Below, one piece after another: positions 25,385 through 32,439 of a stretch of 37,807 nt of DNA. Made by a program: the position numbers and the translations under genes. The notes beneath the pieces are model-generated. The model ran no database searches and was not told where the DNA came from. It worked only from the letters and a program-made list of their open reading frames with translations. Source of the DNA: an uncultured Bacteroidales bacterium (lineage in GTDB: Bacteria > Bacteroidota > Bacteroidia > Bacteroidales > F082); assembly GCA_937906455.1 (NCBI GenBank), contig CALCYT010000024.1, forward strand, positions 1 to 37,807. The letters run 5' to 3'. Each line of letters opens with the position of its first letter. Within the stretch, counting starts at the first letter, position 1.

Positions 25385-26215
25385 ATGAGATTAATTTTTA
25401 CACACAGGAAAATTCTTCTCGTTGTTGGAGTTTTTATGGCTTTCATGTCGCAAGTAACGGCACAAAACAAGCCGTTGAACCTGAAAGACTACGACAACGA
25501 GCATTATCATTTCGGATTTATCCTTGCGTTAAACGAGATGTCGTATGGCATCAATTATATCGACAATTACCCGATGTTGCCCCACCAGCCGTCGGAATAT
25601 CCCAATACCGCCGACATCAATTACAACGAGCACGCCACTTATTACGTGCGCGGCATCGATGCCTTCCACCAGCCCGGATTCACCGTCGGCGTCGTTGGAA
25701 ACCTGCGGTTAGGCAGATATTTCGACCTCAGGCTTATTCCGTCGCTCAACTTCGGCACACGCACCATCGAATATCATATCTATAAGTACATGCCGGATGG
25801 GTCTTCAGTCACAAGCTCCGATTTCACACAGGAGAAATCGCTGCTGTCAACTTTCGTGGAGTTCCCATTACAGGTGAAATATAAGTCGAAGAGACTCAAC
25901 AACATAGCGGCCTACGTCATCGCTGGCGGAAATTTCAAAATCGACCTCGCCTCACAGAAGAAAGCCAAAATCGACGTGACAAACGCACAAGGCCAGCAGG
26001 AAACGGTGATTGACAACATCAAGGTAAGAAAAAGCGACATCGCCTTGGAGATAGGTGCCGGATTCGATTTCTACAACTCATATTTCAAGTTCGGAATAGA
26101 AGTGAAGATGGGCTTCGGCCTGCTCAATGTCCTTGACAAACAAGGTATTCTATACGATTCAAGCATAGAATCGCTGCATAATAGGATATTCCAGCTGTCG
26201 TTCACTTTCGAATAA
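25385..26215 (+). CDS. PorT-like outer membrane beta-barrel protein
   Basis: A 276-residue outer-membrane protein with a signal peptide (about 1-27, ending VTAQ). The rest shows the alternating pattern of a small barrel and ends with the aromatic strand FQLSFTFE. The segment HYHFGFILALNEMSYGI and the family's LRLIPSLNFG and FVEFPLQVKYKSKR match the PorT/SprT group, which in some Bacteroidota is a component of the type IX secretion system. I am fairly sure of the PorT-like family but less sure that it is the type IX component itself; many related barrels have other roles. It follows hldE and precedes the tRNA-Glu genes. Confidence 0.72.
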   Translation: MRLIFTHRKILLVVGVFMAFMSQVTAQNKPLNLKDYDNEHYHFGFILALNEMSYGINYIDNYPMLPHQPSEYPNTADINYNEHATYYVRGIDAFHQPGFTVGVVGNLRLGRYFDLRLIPSLNFGTRTIEYHIYKYMPDGSSVTSSDFTQEKSLLSTFVEFPLQVKYKSKRLNNIAAYVIAGGNFKIDLASQKKAKIDVTNAQGQQETVIDNIKVRKSDIALEIGAGFDFYNSYFKFGIEVKMGFGLLNVLDKQGILYDSSIESLHNRIFQLSFTFE

Positions 26216-26310
26216 CTCACCGCCATCAAAAATCAAGCAATTGATTCCTAACATATTAGCTCTTTTTTTCAAAATTTGAAAAAATTTCATTTGCGTAACG
26301 AAAAATGTTG

Positions 26311-26318
26311 TATCTTTG
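26311..26318 (+). promoter_or_regulatory. -7 box for the tRNA-Glu genes
   Basis: TATCTTTG with a TTGCG 17 bases upstream (26291-26295), about 53 bases before the first tRNA. Just before it, 26264-26284 is a T6-C-AAA / TTT-G-A6 palindrome that could weakly terminate transcription from the PorT-like gene. Confidence 0.6.
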
Positions 26319-26331
26319 CAACGCTTTTATA

Positions 26332-26366
26332 AGACTAAGGTCTAAAGTCTAAAGACTAAGGTCTAA
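26332..26366. repeat. Heptamer tandem array, word RGNCTAA, before first tRNA-Glu
   Basis: Five exact units: AGACTAA, GGTCTAA, AGTCTAA, AGACTAA, GGTCTAA, then four adenines and the tRNA. Variation falls only on unit positions 1 and 3. The array lies between the promoter and the first tRNA, so it would be part of the 5' leader of the precursor. Confidence 0.9.
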
Positions 26367-26370
26367 AAAA

Positions 26371-26444
26371 GGTCTCTTCGTCTAGTCTGGTCAGGACGTC
26401 AGGTTTTCATCCTGGTAACTCGGGTTCAAATCCCGGAGAGACTA
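26371..26444 (+). tRNA. tRNA-Glu (anticodon TTC), copy 1
   Basis: The 74-base gene folds fully. The acceptor stem pairs GGTCTCT with AGAGACT, with a G-T closing pair. The D arm, the anticodon stem TCAGG/CCTGG with loop TTTTCAT, and the T arm TCGGG/CCCGG with TTCAAAT are all present. The anticodon at 26406-26408 is TTC. CCA is not encoded. Confidence 0.95.
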
Positions 26445-26465
26445 CTTTATAACCATTAGGTTATT

Positions 26466-26521
26466 TGACTAAAGTCTCAAGTCTAAGGTCTAAAGTCTAA
26501 AGACTAAAGACTAAGGTCTCA
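26466..26521. repeat. Heptamer tandem array, word RGNCTAA, before second tRNA-Glu
   Basis: Eight exact-period units: TGACTAA, AGTCTCA, AGTCTAA, GGTCTAA, AGTCTAA, AGACTAA, AGACTAA, GGTCTCA, then AAA and the tRNA. It uses the same word family as the array before the first copy, but differs in unit number and order, so the flank is not a simple copy of the other. The GGTCT and GACTA words also occur at the two ends of the tRNA itself. Confidence 0.9.
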
Positions 26522-26524
26522 AAA

Positions 26525-26598
26525 GGTCTCTTCGTCTAGTCTGGTCAGGACGTCAGGTTTTCATCCTGGTAACTCGGGTTCAAATCCCGGAGAGACTA
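26525..26598 (+). tRNA. tRNA-Glu (anticodon TTC), copy 2
   Basis: Identical to the first copy over all 74 bases, with the anticodon TTC in the same loop. It has no separate -7 box, so it is probably transcribed with copy 1. Confidence 0.95.
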
Positions 26599-26604
26599 CT
26601 TTAA

Positions 26605-26709
26605 AGACGCAGGTCATTATACGTAAGACGTTATATATCAGACGTTAGCGGCAAACTGACAGTTGATGGATAGTCGGACGACGGATAGTGGCTGAAAGCT
26701 GATAGCTAT
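26605..26709. repeat. Degenerate heptamer-phase region after the tRNA genes
   Basis: AGACGCA at 26605, AGACGTT at 26626 and 26640 fall in the same 7-base register. Further on, GGATAG words and a run of AGCTGA- and AGCTAT-like words sit close to that register. It looks like a decayed or diverged array. Nothing else, gene or hairpin, is visible in the 236 bases between the second tRNA and the next signal peptide. Confidence 0.45.
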
Positions 26710-26834
26710 GGCGTTAAAAAATGAAAACGAGGTCAGAAAATGTGGGACACAGGTTTGGTGTGCCCATGCTTCTGGCTTTTTGTGTTTTTAAACATGATAA
26801 AATGAAGGCACATTACTCTGTCATCAAGAAAACA

Positions 26835-27464
26835 ATGAAAGGCAAAGCCGTTCTGCTGACGCTTTTGCTCTGTTTGGCGTTGTCAGGCCTTCAGGCTCAG
26901 GAAAGAGAGCGGTTCAATATCGGTTTGCGCGGCGGCTTTGGGATGGCGACACTCAACGGTTACGAGAACAACGGTCTCCGTCTCGGCATGGCATTTGCGG
27001 TTTGCGGCATCTACAACATCACCGAAAACACCAGCGTCATCGCTGATTTAGGCTACGCTATGGGCGGTCAACAATCGGAGCGATGGATCACCGAGGGCCG
27101 CGACGAAATGAAAGAATACAGCCGTTTCGGCTTTCATTATCTGAACATCCCTGTCCTTTACCAATATTATTTCACCGACATCCTCGGACTCGAGGGCGGC
27201 ATAAATTTCAAATATTGTCTGAGCGGCCGCAAGAAGACAAAAATCGGCAACGGCAGCTGGGAATCTGACACCAATTTCGGCAGAGACGACTACAACAACT
27301 TCGATATGGGCGTTATTTTCGGCGTTTTTACCAAAAACATCATCCCAAACGAAAATTTCTTAGTGAGCCTGAGAGCCTATCTCGGTTTCCTCGACGTGGT
27401 GAAAGACATCGGAAGGAACAAAAACTTCAGCGTCCAGATTAGCTTTGGCTATACTTTGTTCTGA
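26835..27464 (+). CDS. Outer membrane beta-barrel protein (PorT/OmpA-barrel superfamily)
   Basis: A 209-residue barrel protein. I chose the ATG at 26835, because an open upstream stretch from 26721 would add 38 unconvincing residues before a clean signal peptide (KGKAVLLTLLLCLALSGLQAQ, cleaved after the final AQ). The mature part opens with FNIGLRGGFGMATLNG, a typical first strand of this superfamily, has YLNIPVLYQYYF (the mid-barrel motif shared with PorT-type proteins) and ends in a C-terminal strand with FGYTLF. The function is unknown. It ends two bases before the lipoate ligase gene, so the two are co-transcribed; no functional link is evident. Confidence 0.75.
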   Translation: MKGKAVLLTLLLCLALSGLQAQERERFNIGLRGGFGMATLNGYENNGLRLGMAFAVCGIYNITENTSVIADLGYAMGGQQSERWITEGRDEMKEYSRFGFHYLNIPVLYQYYFTDILGLEGGINFKYCLSGRKKTKIGNGSWESDTNFGRDDYNNFDMGVIFGVFTKNIIPNENFLVSLRAYLGFLDVVKDIGRNKNFSVQISFGYTLF

Positions 27465-27466
27465 CA

Positions 27467-28423
27467 ATGAAACAAAAAATCCAATTAGTCATTGGCAATC
27501 AATACAATCCGCACCTTAACTTGGCGGTGGAAAGCTCGCTTTTGGATGAAGGCGAACCCGACACCGTGACCATGTTCCTCTGGAAAAACCGACAGACGGT
27601 GGTTTATGGATACAACCAAAATCCCTTCACGGAATGCAATGTCGAGTTGCTTCTCGCCGAAGGCGGTCACGCCGCGAGACGACGCACAGGCGGCGGCGCG
27701 GTATATCACGACTTGGGAAATCTGAACTTCTCGTTTGTGGCGCACAAACAGCATTACGACGTCGGCAAACAGATGAAAGTCATACAAACCGCGCTTCAGC
27801 GTATAGGCTTGGAGACAGAGGTGTCGGGCAGAAACGACATCCTGTTCGAGGGACGCAAATTCTCGGGAAACGCCTTCGGAATCTACAAAGACAGACGTCT
27901 GCACCACGGCACCATCCTCATCAAGACCGATGGCGAGAATTTGGTTAAATATCTGAAAGTGAATCCCGCCAAACTGCAAAAACACGGGGTGAAATCGGTG
28001 GCAAGCCGCATCATCAACCTCTCGGAAGTGGCCGACATAACATCCGACAGCATAATGCCTTATCTCGCAAAGGCTTTTGAAGAAGTTTATCAGACAAAAG
28101 CGCAAATCATCGGATTTGACGATTTGTTGACAGATAAAGTGTTGAAAACCAGAGACTTATTCGCTTCCGACGACTATCTTTTCGGGAAATGGCGTAACTT
28201 CCACGCCAAGAAAAGCGCGCAATTCGCATGGGGTTTGGTGGAGCTTGACATGCAAATCAACGAAGAGAGAGGCATCATCGAGAGCGTTTCGATAGCCACC
28301 GACGGATTAGAGCCTGCGCTCATCGAGGAGACAGAGCGCATCCTGACAGGCGCGAGCATCAAAAAAACACCCGATGCCGGCGACAACGAGGTCGCTAAAG
28401 ATATTATTTCGCTGATTTACTGA
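27467..28423 (+). CDS. lplA: Lipoate--protein ligase
   Basis: Attaches lipoic acid to the E2 subunits of oxoacid dehydrogenases and to GcvH. The 318 residues have the classical N-terminal domain with RRRTGGGAVYHD (the lipoyl-AMP loop), NLNFSF, the catalytic-lysine segment (GRNDILFEGRKFSGNA), and a small C-terminal domain. The domain order and length match single-gene LplA rather than the shorter LipL-type amidotransferases. It would allow scavenging of exogenous lipoate. Confidence 0.9.
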   Translation: MKQKIQLVIGNQYNPHLNLAVESSLLDEGEPDTVTMFLWKNRQTVVYGYNQNPFTECNVELLLAEGGHAARRRTGGGAVYHDLGNLNFSFVAHKQHYDVGKQMKVIQTALQRIGLETEVSGRNDILFEGRKFSGNAFGIYKDRRLHHGTILIKTDGENLVKYLKVNPAKLQKHGVKSVASRIINLSEVADITSDSIMPYLAKAFEEVYQTKAQIIGFDDLLTDKVLKTRDLFASDDYLFGKWRNFHAKKSAQFAWGLVELDMQINEERGIIESVSIATDGLEPALIEETERILTGASIKKTPDAGDNEVAKDIISLIY

Positions 28424-28490
28424 ATCTTATGATTATTCCCCGCAAGGGTATTTCTTTCAACAGAATTAATGGATTTTCCTAAAAATTTTG

Positions 28491-28498
28491 TAATTTTG
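28491..28498 (+). promoter_or_regulatory. -7 box for the miaB-like gene
   Basis: TAATTTTG followed by CAGCC, 17 bases before the ATG. There is no clear TTG at -33. Confidence 0.55.
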
Positions 28499-28515
28499 CA
28501 GCCAAATTTAAAGAG

Positions 28516-29922
28516 ATGAAGTATTTTTTGCTGCCATTGGGCTGTCAGATGAACCGCAGCGACACGGAAAGGGTGCGTACCATGCTGCACGGCATGGGTT
28601 TCACCGAGACCGACAAGGAAGAGGAGGCCAACATTTTAGGCGTGATAGCGTGTTCGGTGCGACAAAAAGGCATCGACAAGGTGTATTCCCGCATCCTGAA
28701 ATGGAACGAGATGAAGCAGACACACAACTGCATCACCTTCGTGTCGGGCTGCATACTACCCGCCGACCGCGAGCGTTTCGTGAAGCTGTTCGACCTCGTC
28801 TTCACCATGAACGAACTGCCCGATCTGCCGGATATGATAAGGCAATACGGGGTGTTCATCCCAATGAAAAATGACAATTCCATTGATGGCAACAATGCAG
28901 AGATGCAGCTGATCACATCTCTACCGAAGACCCATCAAGGTGCTCCGTATATAAACAAGGTAGTCAACCCATCGGCGAACATGGAGCGTTTCTGGGTCAT
29001 AGAGCCCGACCATCTATCTGATTTTGAGGCGTTTATACCTATTCAGAACGGATGCAACAAATTCTGCACATATTGCGCCGTGCCATACACCCGCGGACGC
29101 GAGGTCTCAAGGAAATCAGACGACATCATCAACGAACTGAAGGAACTTGTCGAGAAAGGCTATAAATCAATAACTTTGCTCGGACAGAACGTCAATTCCT
29201 ACGGTTTAGACAAAAAAGGCGAAGAGATAAATTTCGCGGAACTGCTAAGAAGAATCGGCGAATACGGCGACGCGAGCGGCAAGGAGTTCTGGGTTTACTT
29301 CACCTCCCCTCACCCGCGCGACATGAACGACGAGGTGATTGAAGTCATAGCGCAATACCGCTGCCTCGGCAAACAGATACACCTCCCGATACAGTCGGGC
29401 GACGACAATATGCTGCGGCGCATGAACCGCAAGCACACCCTTGATGATTATCGTCATATCATACACACAATCAGACGGTTACTGCCTGAAGCGACGATTT
29501 TCACCGACATTATTGTGGGATTCACCGGCGAGACAGAGGAAGAGTTTGAAAATTCGCGTAAAGCGATGGAGGAGTTCAAATACAACATGGCATACATAGC
29601 GCAATACAGCGTGCGTCCCGGAGCCGTCGCATCATCGTGGGCCGACGACGTGCCGAAAGCCAAGAAACGTGAGCGTTATCACATCCTGACAGAAGAGCTG
29701 ATGAAACACTCTCTCGTTTATAATCAAGGACTTATAGGCAAGACGCTAAAAGTACTTGTGACAGGCTGCGACCGCAAAAACGGCTACCTGACAGGACACA
29801 CCGAAGGAAAAATCGTCATCAGATTCCTATCGCGCGACAAAAGCCTAATCGGACAGATTGTTACAGTTAAAGTTACAAGTGCAACAGCACTTTCAATAGA
29901 AGGAGAACTTTTACAAAGTTAA
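28516..29922 (+). CDS. miaB: MiaB-like tRNA methylthiotransferase (divergent)
   Basis: A radical-SAM enzyme that adds a methylthio group to i6A37 of tRNAs. The 468 residues show the MTTase N-terminal domain with cluster cysteines C10 (GCQMN), C46 (ACSVRQ) and C79 (SGCILP), the radical-SAM triad C180, C184, C187 (CNKFCTYCAVPYTRGRE) and a C-terminal TRAM domain. GCQMN and the PYTRGRE motif place it with MiaB rather than RimO or MtaB. It is unusual for the phylum: the second cysteine stands in IACSVRQKGIDKVYSRI rather than the common NTCSIR context, which recalls MiaB of other lineages. Residues 115-165 are not readily aligned. An octamer array follows its stop. Confidence 0.85.
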   Translation: MKYFLLPLGCQMNRSDTERVRTMLHGMGFTETDKEEEANILGVIACSVRQKGIDKVYSRILKWNEMKQTHNCITFVSGCILPADRERFVKLFDLVFTMNELPDLPDMIRQYGVFIPMKNDNSIDGNNAEMQLITSLPKTHQGAPYINKVVNPSANMERFWVIEPDHLSDFEAFIPIQNGCNKFCTYCAVPYTRGREVSRKSDDIINELKELVEKGYKSITLLGQNVNSYGLDKKGEEINFAELLRRIGEYGDASGKEFWVYFTSPHPRDMNDEVIEVIAQYRCLGKQIHLPIQSGDDNMLRRMNRKHTLDDYRHIIHTIRRLLPEATIFTDIIVGFTGETEEEFENSRKAMEEFKYNMAYIAQYSVRPGAVASSWADDVPKAKKRERYHILTEELMKHSLVYNQGLIGKTLKVLVTGCDRKNGYLTGHTEGKIVIRFLSRDKSLIGQIVTVKVTSATALSIEGELLQS

Positions 29923-29978
29923 TCAGTTGTTCAGTTAACTGACTAACTGAACAACTGACTAACTGGCTAACTGAATAA
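29923..29978. repeat. Octamer tandem array with fold-back, word CTGANTAA
   Basis: Seven 8-base units in register: TCAGTTGT, TCAGTTAA, CTGACTAA, CTGAACAA, CTGACTAA, CTGGCTAA, CTGAATAA. The first two are close to the reverse complement of the others, so 29923-29937 and 29944-29958 pair perfectly over 15 bases around a 6-base loop. There is no T-run behind it. The array begins at the first base after the miaB-like TAA and ends six bases before the mtaB ATG. Confidence 0.9.
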
Positions 29979-29984
29979 CTAAAT

Positions 29985-31283
29985 ATGAAGATTGCTTTTA
30001 AGACATTGGGTTGCCGCGTAAACCTCTATGAGACCGATGCCTTGGCGTCGCAGTTCACAGAGGCGGGTTACGACGTGGTGGGAAGCGATGAAAACGCCGA
30101 TGTTTACGTCGTGAACACCTGCACCGTCACCAACCAGAGTGACCAGAAATGCAGGCAGGCAATAAGCCAGATAAGACGCGGGCATCCCGAAGCCGTCATA
30201 GCTGCTGTAGGCTGCATGGTGAACCATCGCAAACAGGAGATGCTCGACAGCGGCATCATCGACTATGCCATCGACAACGAGAGGAAATACGCGCTCTTCA
30301 GCATCATCGACAGCCGTATGAAAGGCGAAGCCGTTGACCCTGAAGGCTTTGACAAGGATTTGTTCAGCTACCGCCCTGCATACAGCACCTTCCACACCAG
30401 GAGTCTGATAAAAATACACGACGGATGCAACAACTTCTGTTCTTACTGCATCATACCGAATGTGCGCGGCAGAGCCACAAGCCGTCCCGCCAACGAGATT
30501 TACGACAACATCAGAAATGTGGTGGCTCATGGCTTCAAAGAAGTCGTCCTGACAGGTGTCAACATGGGACGATACCATTATCAAGACATTGATTTTGAAC
30601 ACCTTATAGAAAACATCCTGAAAATTGACGGCGATTTCAGGGTACGCATCTCCTCCATCGAGCCTGACAACTTCAGCGACAGGTTTTTGAGGCTGTTTGA
30701 GAACCCTAAGCTCGCCCCGCACATGCACATCTGCCTTCAGAGCGGAGCCGAGAAGACGTTGCAAGACATGCATCGGCATTACACGGCAGCGCAATTTGAG
30801 GAAATGTGCGGAAGAATCAAGGCGGTGATGCCTGATTTCAACATCACGACAGACGTTATTGTGGGTTTCCCGAACGAGACGGAATCCGATTTCGCGGAAA
30901 GCGCGGCGATGTGCAAACGCATAGGATTCAGCCACATACACACCTTCAAATATTCCGTCAGGACGGGGACGAAGGCCGCCGCCATGACGAATCAGATTCC
31001 GGAGACGGTGAAGACAGAGCGCAGTGCCGTCATAAGGCAGATTTCAGCCGAAAACAAGCTGATATATTTCAACCGGATGCTCGGCAAGCCGCAAAGAATG
31101 CTCATCGAGCGCGTGATGACCGACGGCACCGCCCGAGGCTACGGCGAGAACTATATCCCGATACGGTTGAAAGCCAAAGGATTAGAGAAAAACACCTTCG
31201 CAGATGTGGTTTTGAGTGACATTATTAATAAAGGTGACAACTCCGAGATGTCGGCTGTCGCAGTCTCACTCGGCACAAGCTGA
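29985..31283 (+). CDS. mtaB: tRNA (N6-threonylcarbamoyladenosine(37)-C2)-methylthiotransferase
   Basis: A radical-SAM enzyme that turns t6A37 into ms2t6A in tRNAs such as tRNA-Lys. The 432 residues contain the MTTase cysteines C10 (LGCRVN, typical of MtaB), C46 (NTCTVTN) and C77 (GCMVN), the radical-SAM triad C148, C152, C155 (CNNFCSYCIIPNVRGR), and a C-terminal TRAM-like domain. It is a paralogue of the preceding gene, and the octamer array is the only thing between them. No promoter lies between, so they are likely one transcript unless the fold-back stops it. Confidence 0.93.
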   Translation: MKIAFKTLGCRVNLYETDALASQFTEAGYDVVGSDENADVYVVNTCTVTNQSDQKCRQAISQIRRGHPEAVIAAVGCMVNHRKQEMLDSGIIDYAIDNERKYALFSIIDSRMKGEAVDPEGFDKDLFSYRPAYSTFHTRSLIKIHDGCNNFCSYCIIPNVRGRATSRPANEIYDNIRNVVAHGFKEVVLTGVNMGRYHYQDIDFEHLIENILKIDGDFRVRISSIEPDNFSDRFLRLFENPKLAPHMHICLQSGAEKTLQDMHRHYTAAQFEEMCGRIKAVMPDFNITTDVIVGFPNETESDFAESAAMCKRIGFSHIHTFKYSVRTGTKAAAMTNQIPETVKTERSAVIRQISAENKLIYFNRMLGKPQRMLIERVMTDGTARGYGENYIPIRLKAKGLEKNTFADVVLSDIINKGDNSEMSAVAVSLGTS

Positions 31284-31368
31284 AACGACGTAAATCAACA
31301 GACATGACCTTTTCAGTCGGTCTTGAAAAAATTTTTAAGAAAAATGTTTTCCGTATCAAAAAATGTTG

Positions 31369-31376
31369 TATTTTTG
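31369..31376 (+). promoter_or_regulatory. -7 box for rpsT
   Basis: TATTTTTG followed by CAGTCCGAAAA, 45 bases before the ATG. The twelve bases after the box are the same as at the efflux operon promoter. Confidence 0.65.
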
Positions 31377-31421
31377 CAGTCCGAAAATTAACGAAGGAAA
31401 AAATAAAATTTAGATAATAAA

Positions 31422-31676
31422 ATGGCAAATCACAAATCTTCACTGAAGAGAATCCGTCAGACAGAAAAAAGACGTTTACACAACCGCTTCTATGCTAGAG
31501 CGATGCGTTCAGCCGTTAGAAGCTTCAGAGCTTTAACAGACAAGAGCGAAGCTGAATCAAAGCTTTCAGAAATGTACAAGACTATCGACCGCACGGCAAA
31601 ACGCGGCATCATCCACCGCAACAAAGCCGCCAACTTAAAGTCGAAACTTGCCCGCTTCACAGCTAAATTAGCATAA
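31422..31676 (+). CDS. rpsT: 30S ribosomal protein bS20
   Basis: The small, lysine- and arginine-rich primary-binding protein of the 30S subunit. The 84 residues start MANHKSSLKRIRQTEKRRLHN and end with the conserved GIIHRNKAANLKSKLARF, the usual bS20 pattern. It is transcribed alone, from its own promoter to a rho-independent terminator. Confidence 0.97.
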   Translation: MANHKSSLKRIRQTEKRRLHNRFYARAMRSAVRSFRALTDKSEAESKLSEMYKTIDRTAKRGIIHRNKAANLKSKLARFTAKLA

Positions 31677-31696
31677 TTTTATTAGAAATATCAACG

Positions 31697-31733
31697 AAGT
31701 TCTTCCTGTTCACGGGGAGAACTTTTGTTGTTT
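31697..31733 (+). terminator. Rho-independent terminator after rpsT
   Basis: AAGTTCT (31697-31703) pairs with AGAACTT (31718-31724), and inner C and G bases add to the stem. A T-rich tail (TTTTGTTGTTT) follows. Confidence 0.75.
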
Positions 31734-31746
31734 AAGACCAAAAAAT

Positions 31747-32439
31747 ATGAAACAAAACAACCAGTCGATAAAAAACTGGGCGACAGAAGACCGTCCGCGA
31801 GAGAAAATGCTCGAGAAAGGCCGTGAGACCCTCTCCGACGCGGAACTTATAGCCATCCTGATAGGCTCAGGCAACAGCAAAGAGTCGGCTGTGGACCTGT
31901 CGAGACGTATTTTAAAAGACGTTGACGACAACCTTATACAGCTTTCGCAATTGACTATCAACGAGTTAATGAGTTACAACGGCATTGGCGAGGCGAAAGC
32001 GATAAGCATAGCGGCAGCGATGGAATTGGGACGAAGACGACGTTTCGCGGAAACAGTGCGACAACCGACAGTAAATAACAGCAAAGACGCTTTCGAGTAT
32101 TTTTACATGAAGGTGTCGGACATAAGGCACGAACAGTTTTGGGTGATGCTGCTCAGTTCTACCAACAAGGTCATCAAGATAGTGAAAATCAGCGACGGAG
32201 GCCTCAACATGACAATGGCCGACCCCAAGCGAATATTCAAAATAGCCTTGGAAAACAACGCCCTCGCAGTGGTGCTGTGCCATAACCACCCTTCCGGAAA
32301 CGTGAATCCAAGCGATTCCGACAAGACGCTGACCCGCAACATCATCAACTGCGGAAAGATACTCGAAATAAAAATTTTGGATCATATTATCATTGGTATC
32401 GATAAATATTTTAGTTTTGCAGATTCAGGATTGATATGA
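31747..32439 (+). CDS. radC: RadC family JAMM-domain protein
   Basis: A 230-residue protein with an N-terminal helix-hairpin-helix region (about residues 10-85) and a C-terminal JAMM metalloprotease-like domain. The metal motif is complete: H179, H181, S189 and D192 (HNHPSGNVNPSDSD). The role in DNA repair is historical and disputed, so the true substrate is unknown. The wecB-like gene overlaps its stop by four bases. The first gene after the rpsT terminator, it has no clear promoter of its own. Confidence 0.9.
   Translation: MKQNNQSIKNWATEDRPREKMLEKGRETLSDAELIAILIGSGNSKESAVDLSRRILKDVDDNLIQLSQLTINELMSYNGIGEAKAISIAAAMELGRRRRFAETVRQPTVNNSKDAFEYFYMKVSDIRHEQFWVMLLSSTNKVIKIVKISDGGLNMTMADPKRIFKIALENNALAVVLCHNHPSGNVNPSDSDKTLTRNIINCGKILEIKILDHIIIGIDKYFSFADSGLI

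Noticed and set aside
26332..26521. CRISPR-like array at the tRNA-Glu genes
   Set aside because: Units are seven bases with no spacers and no cas genes are near. These are tandem arrays, not CRISPR.
26371..26598. Integration (att) site at the duplicated tRNA-Glu genes
   Set aside because: Both copies are complete and no integrase, phage gene or extra 3' tRNA fragment lies nearby. A simple gene duplication explains it better.
26721..26834. Start of the second barrel protein upstream at 26721
   Set aside because: It would put 38 residues with no sensible signal before an excellent signal peptide and would read through the decayed repeat region.
29979..30941. A 320-codon open frame on the minus strand opposite mtaB, and similar ones at 6534-7310 and 24173-24952
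   Set aside because: They lie wholly inside well-recognised genes on the other strand, have low-complexity histidine- and valine-rich translations, and show no family motifs. They are shadows caused by the codon bias of the real genes.
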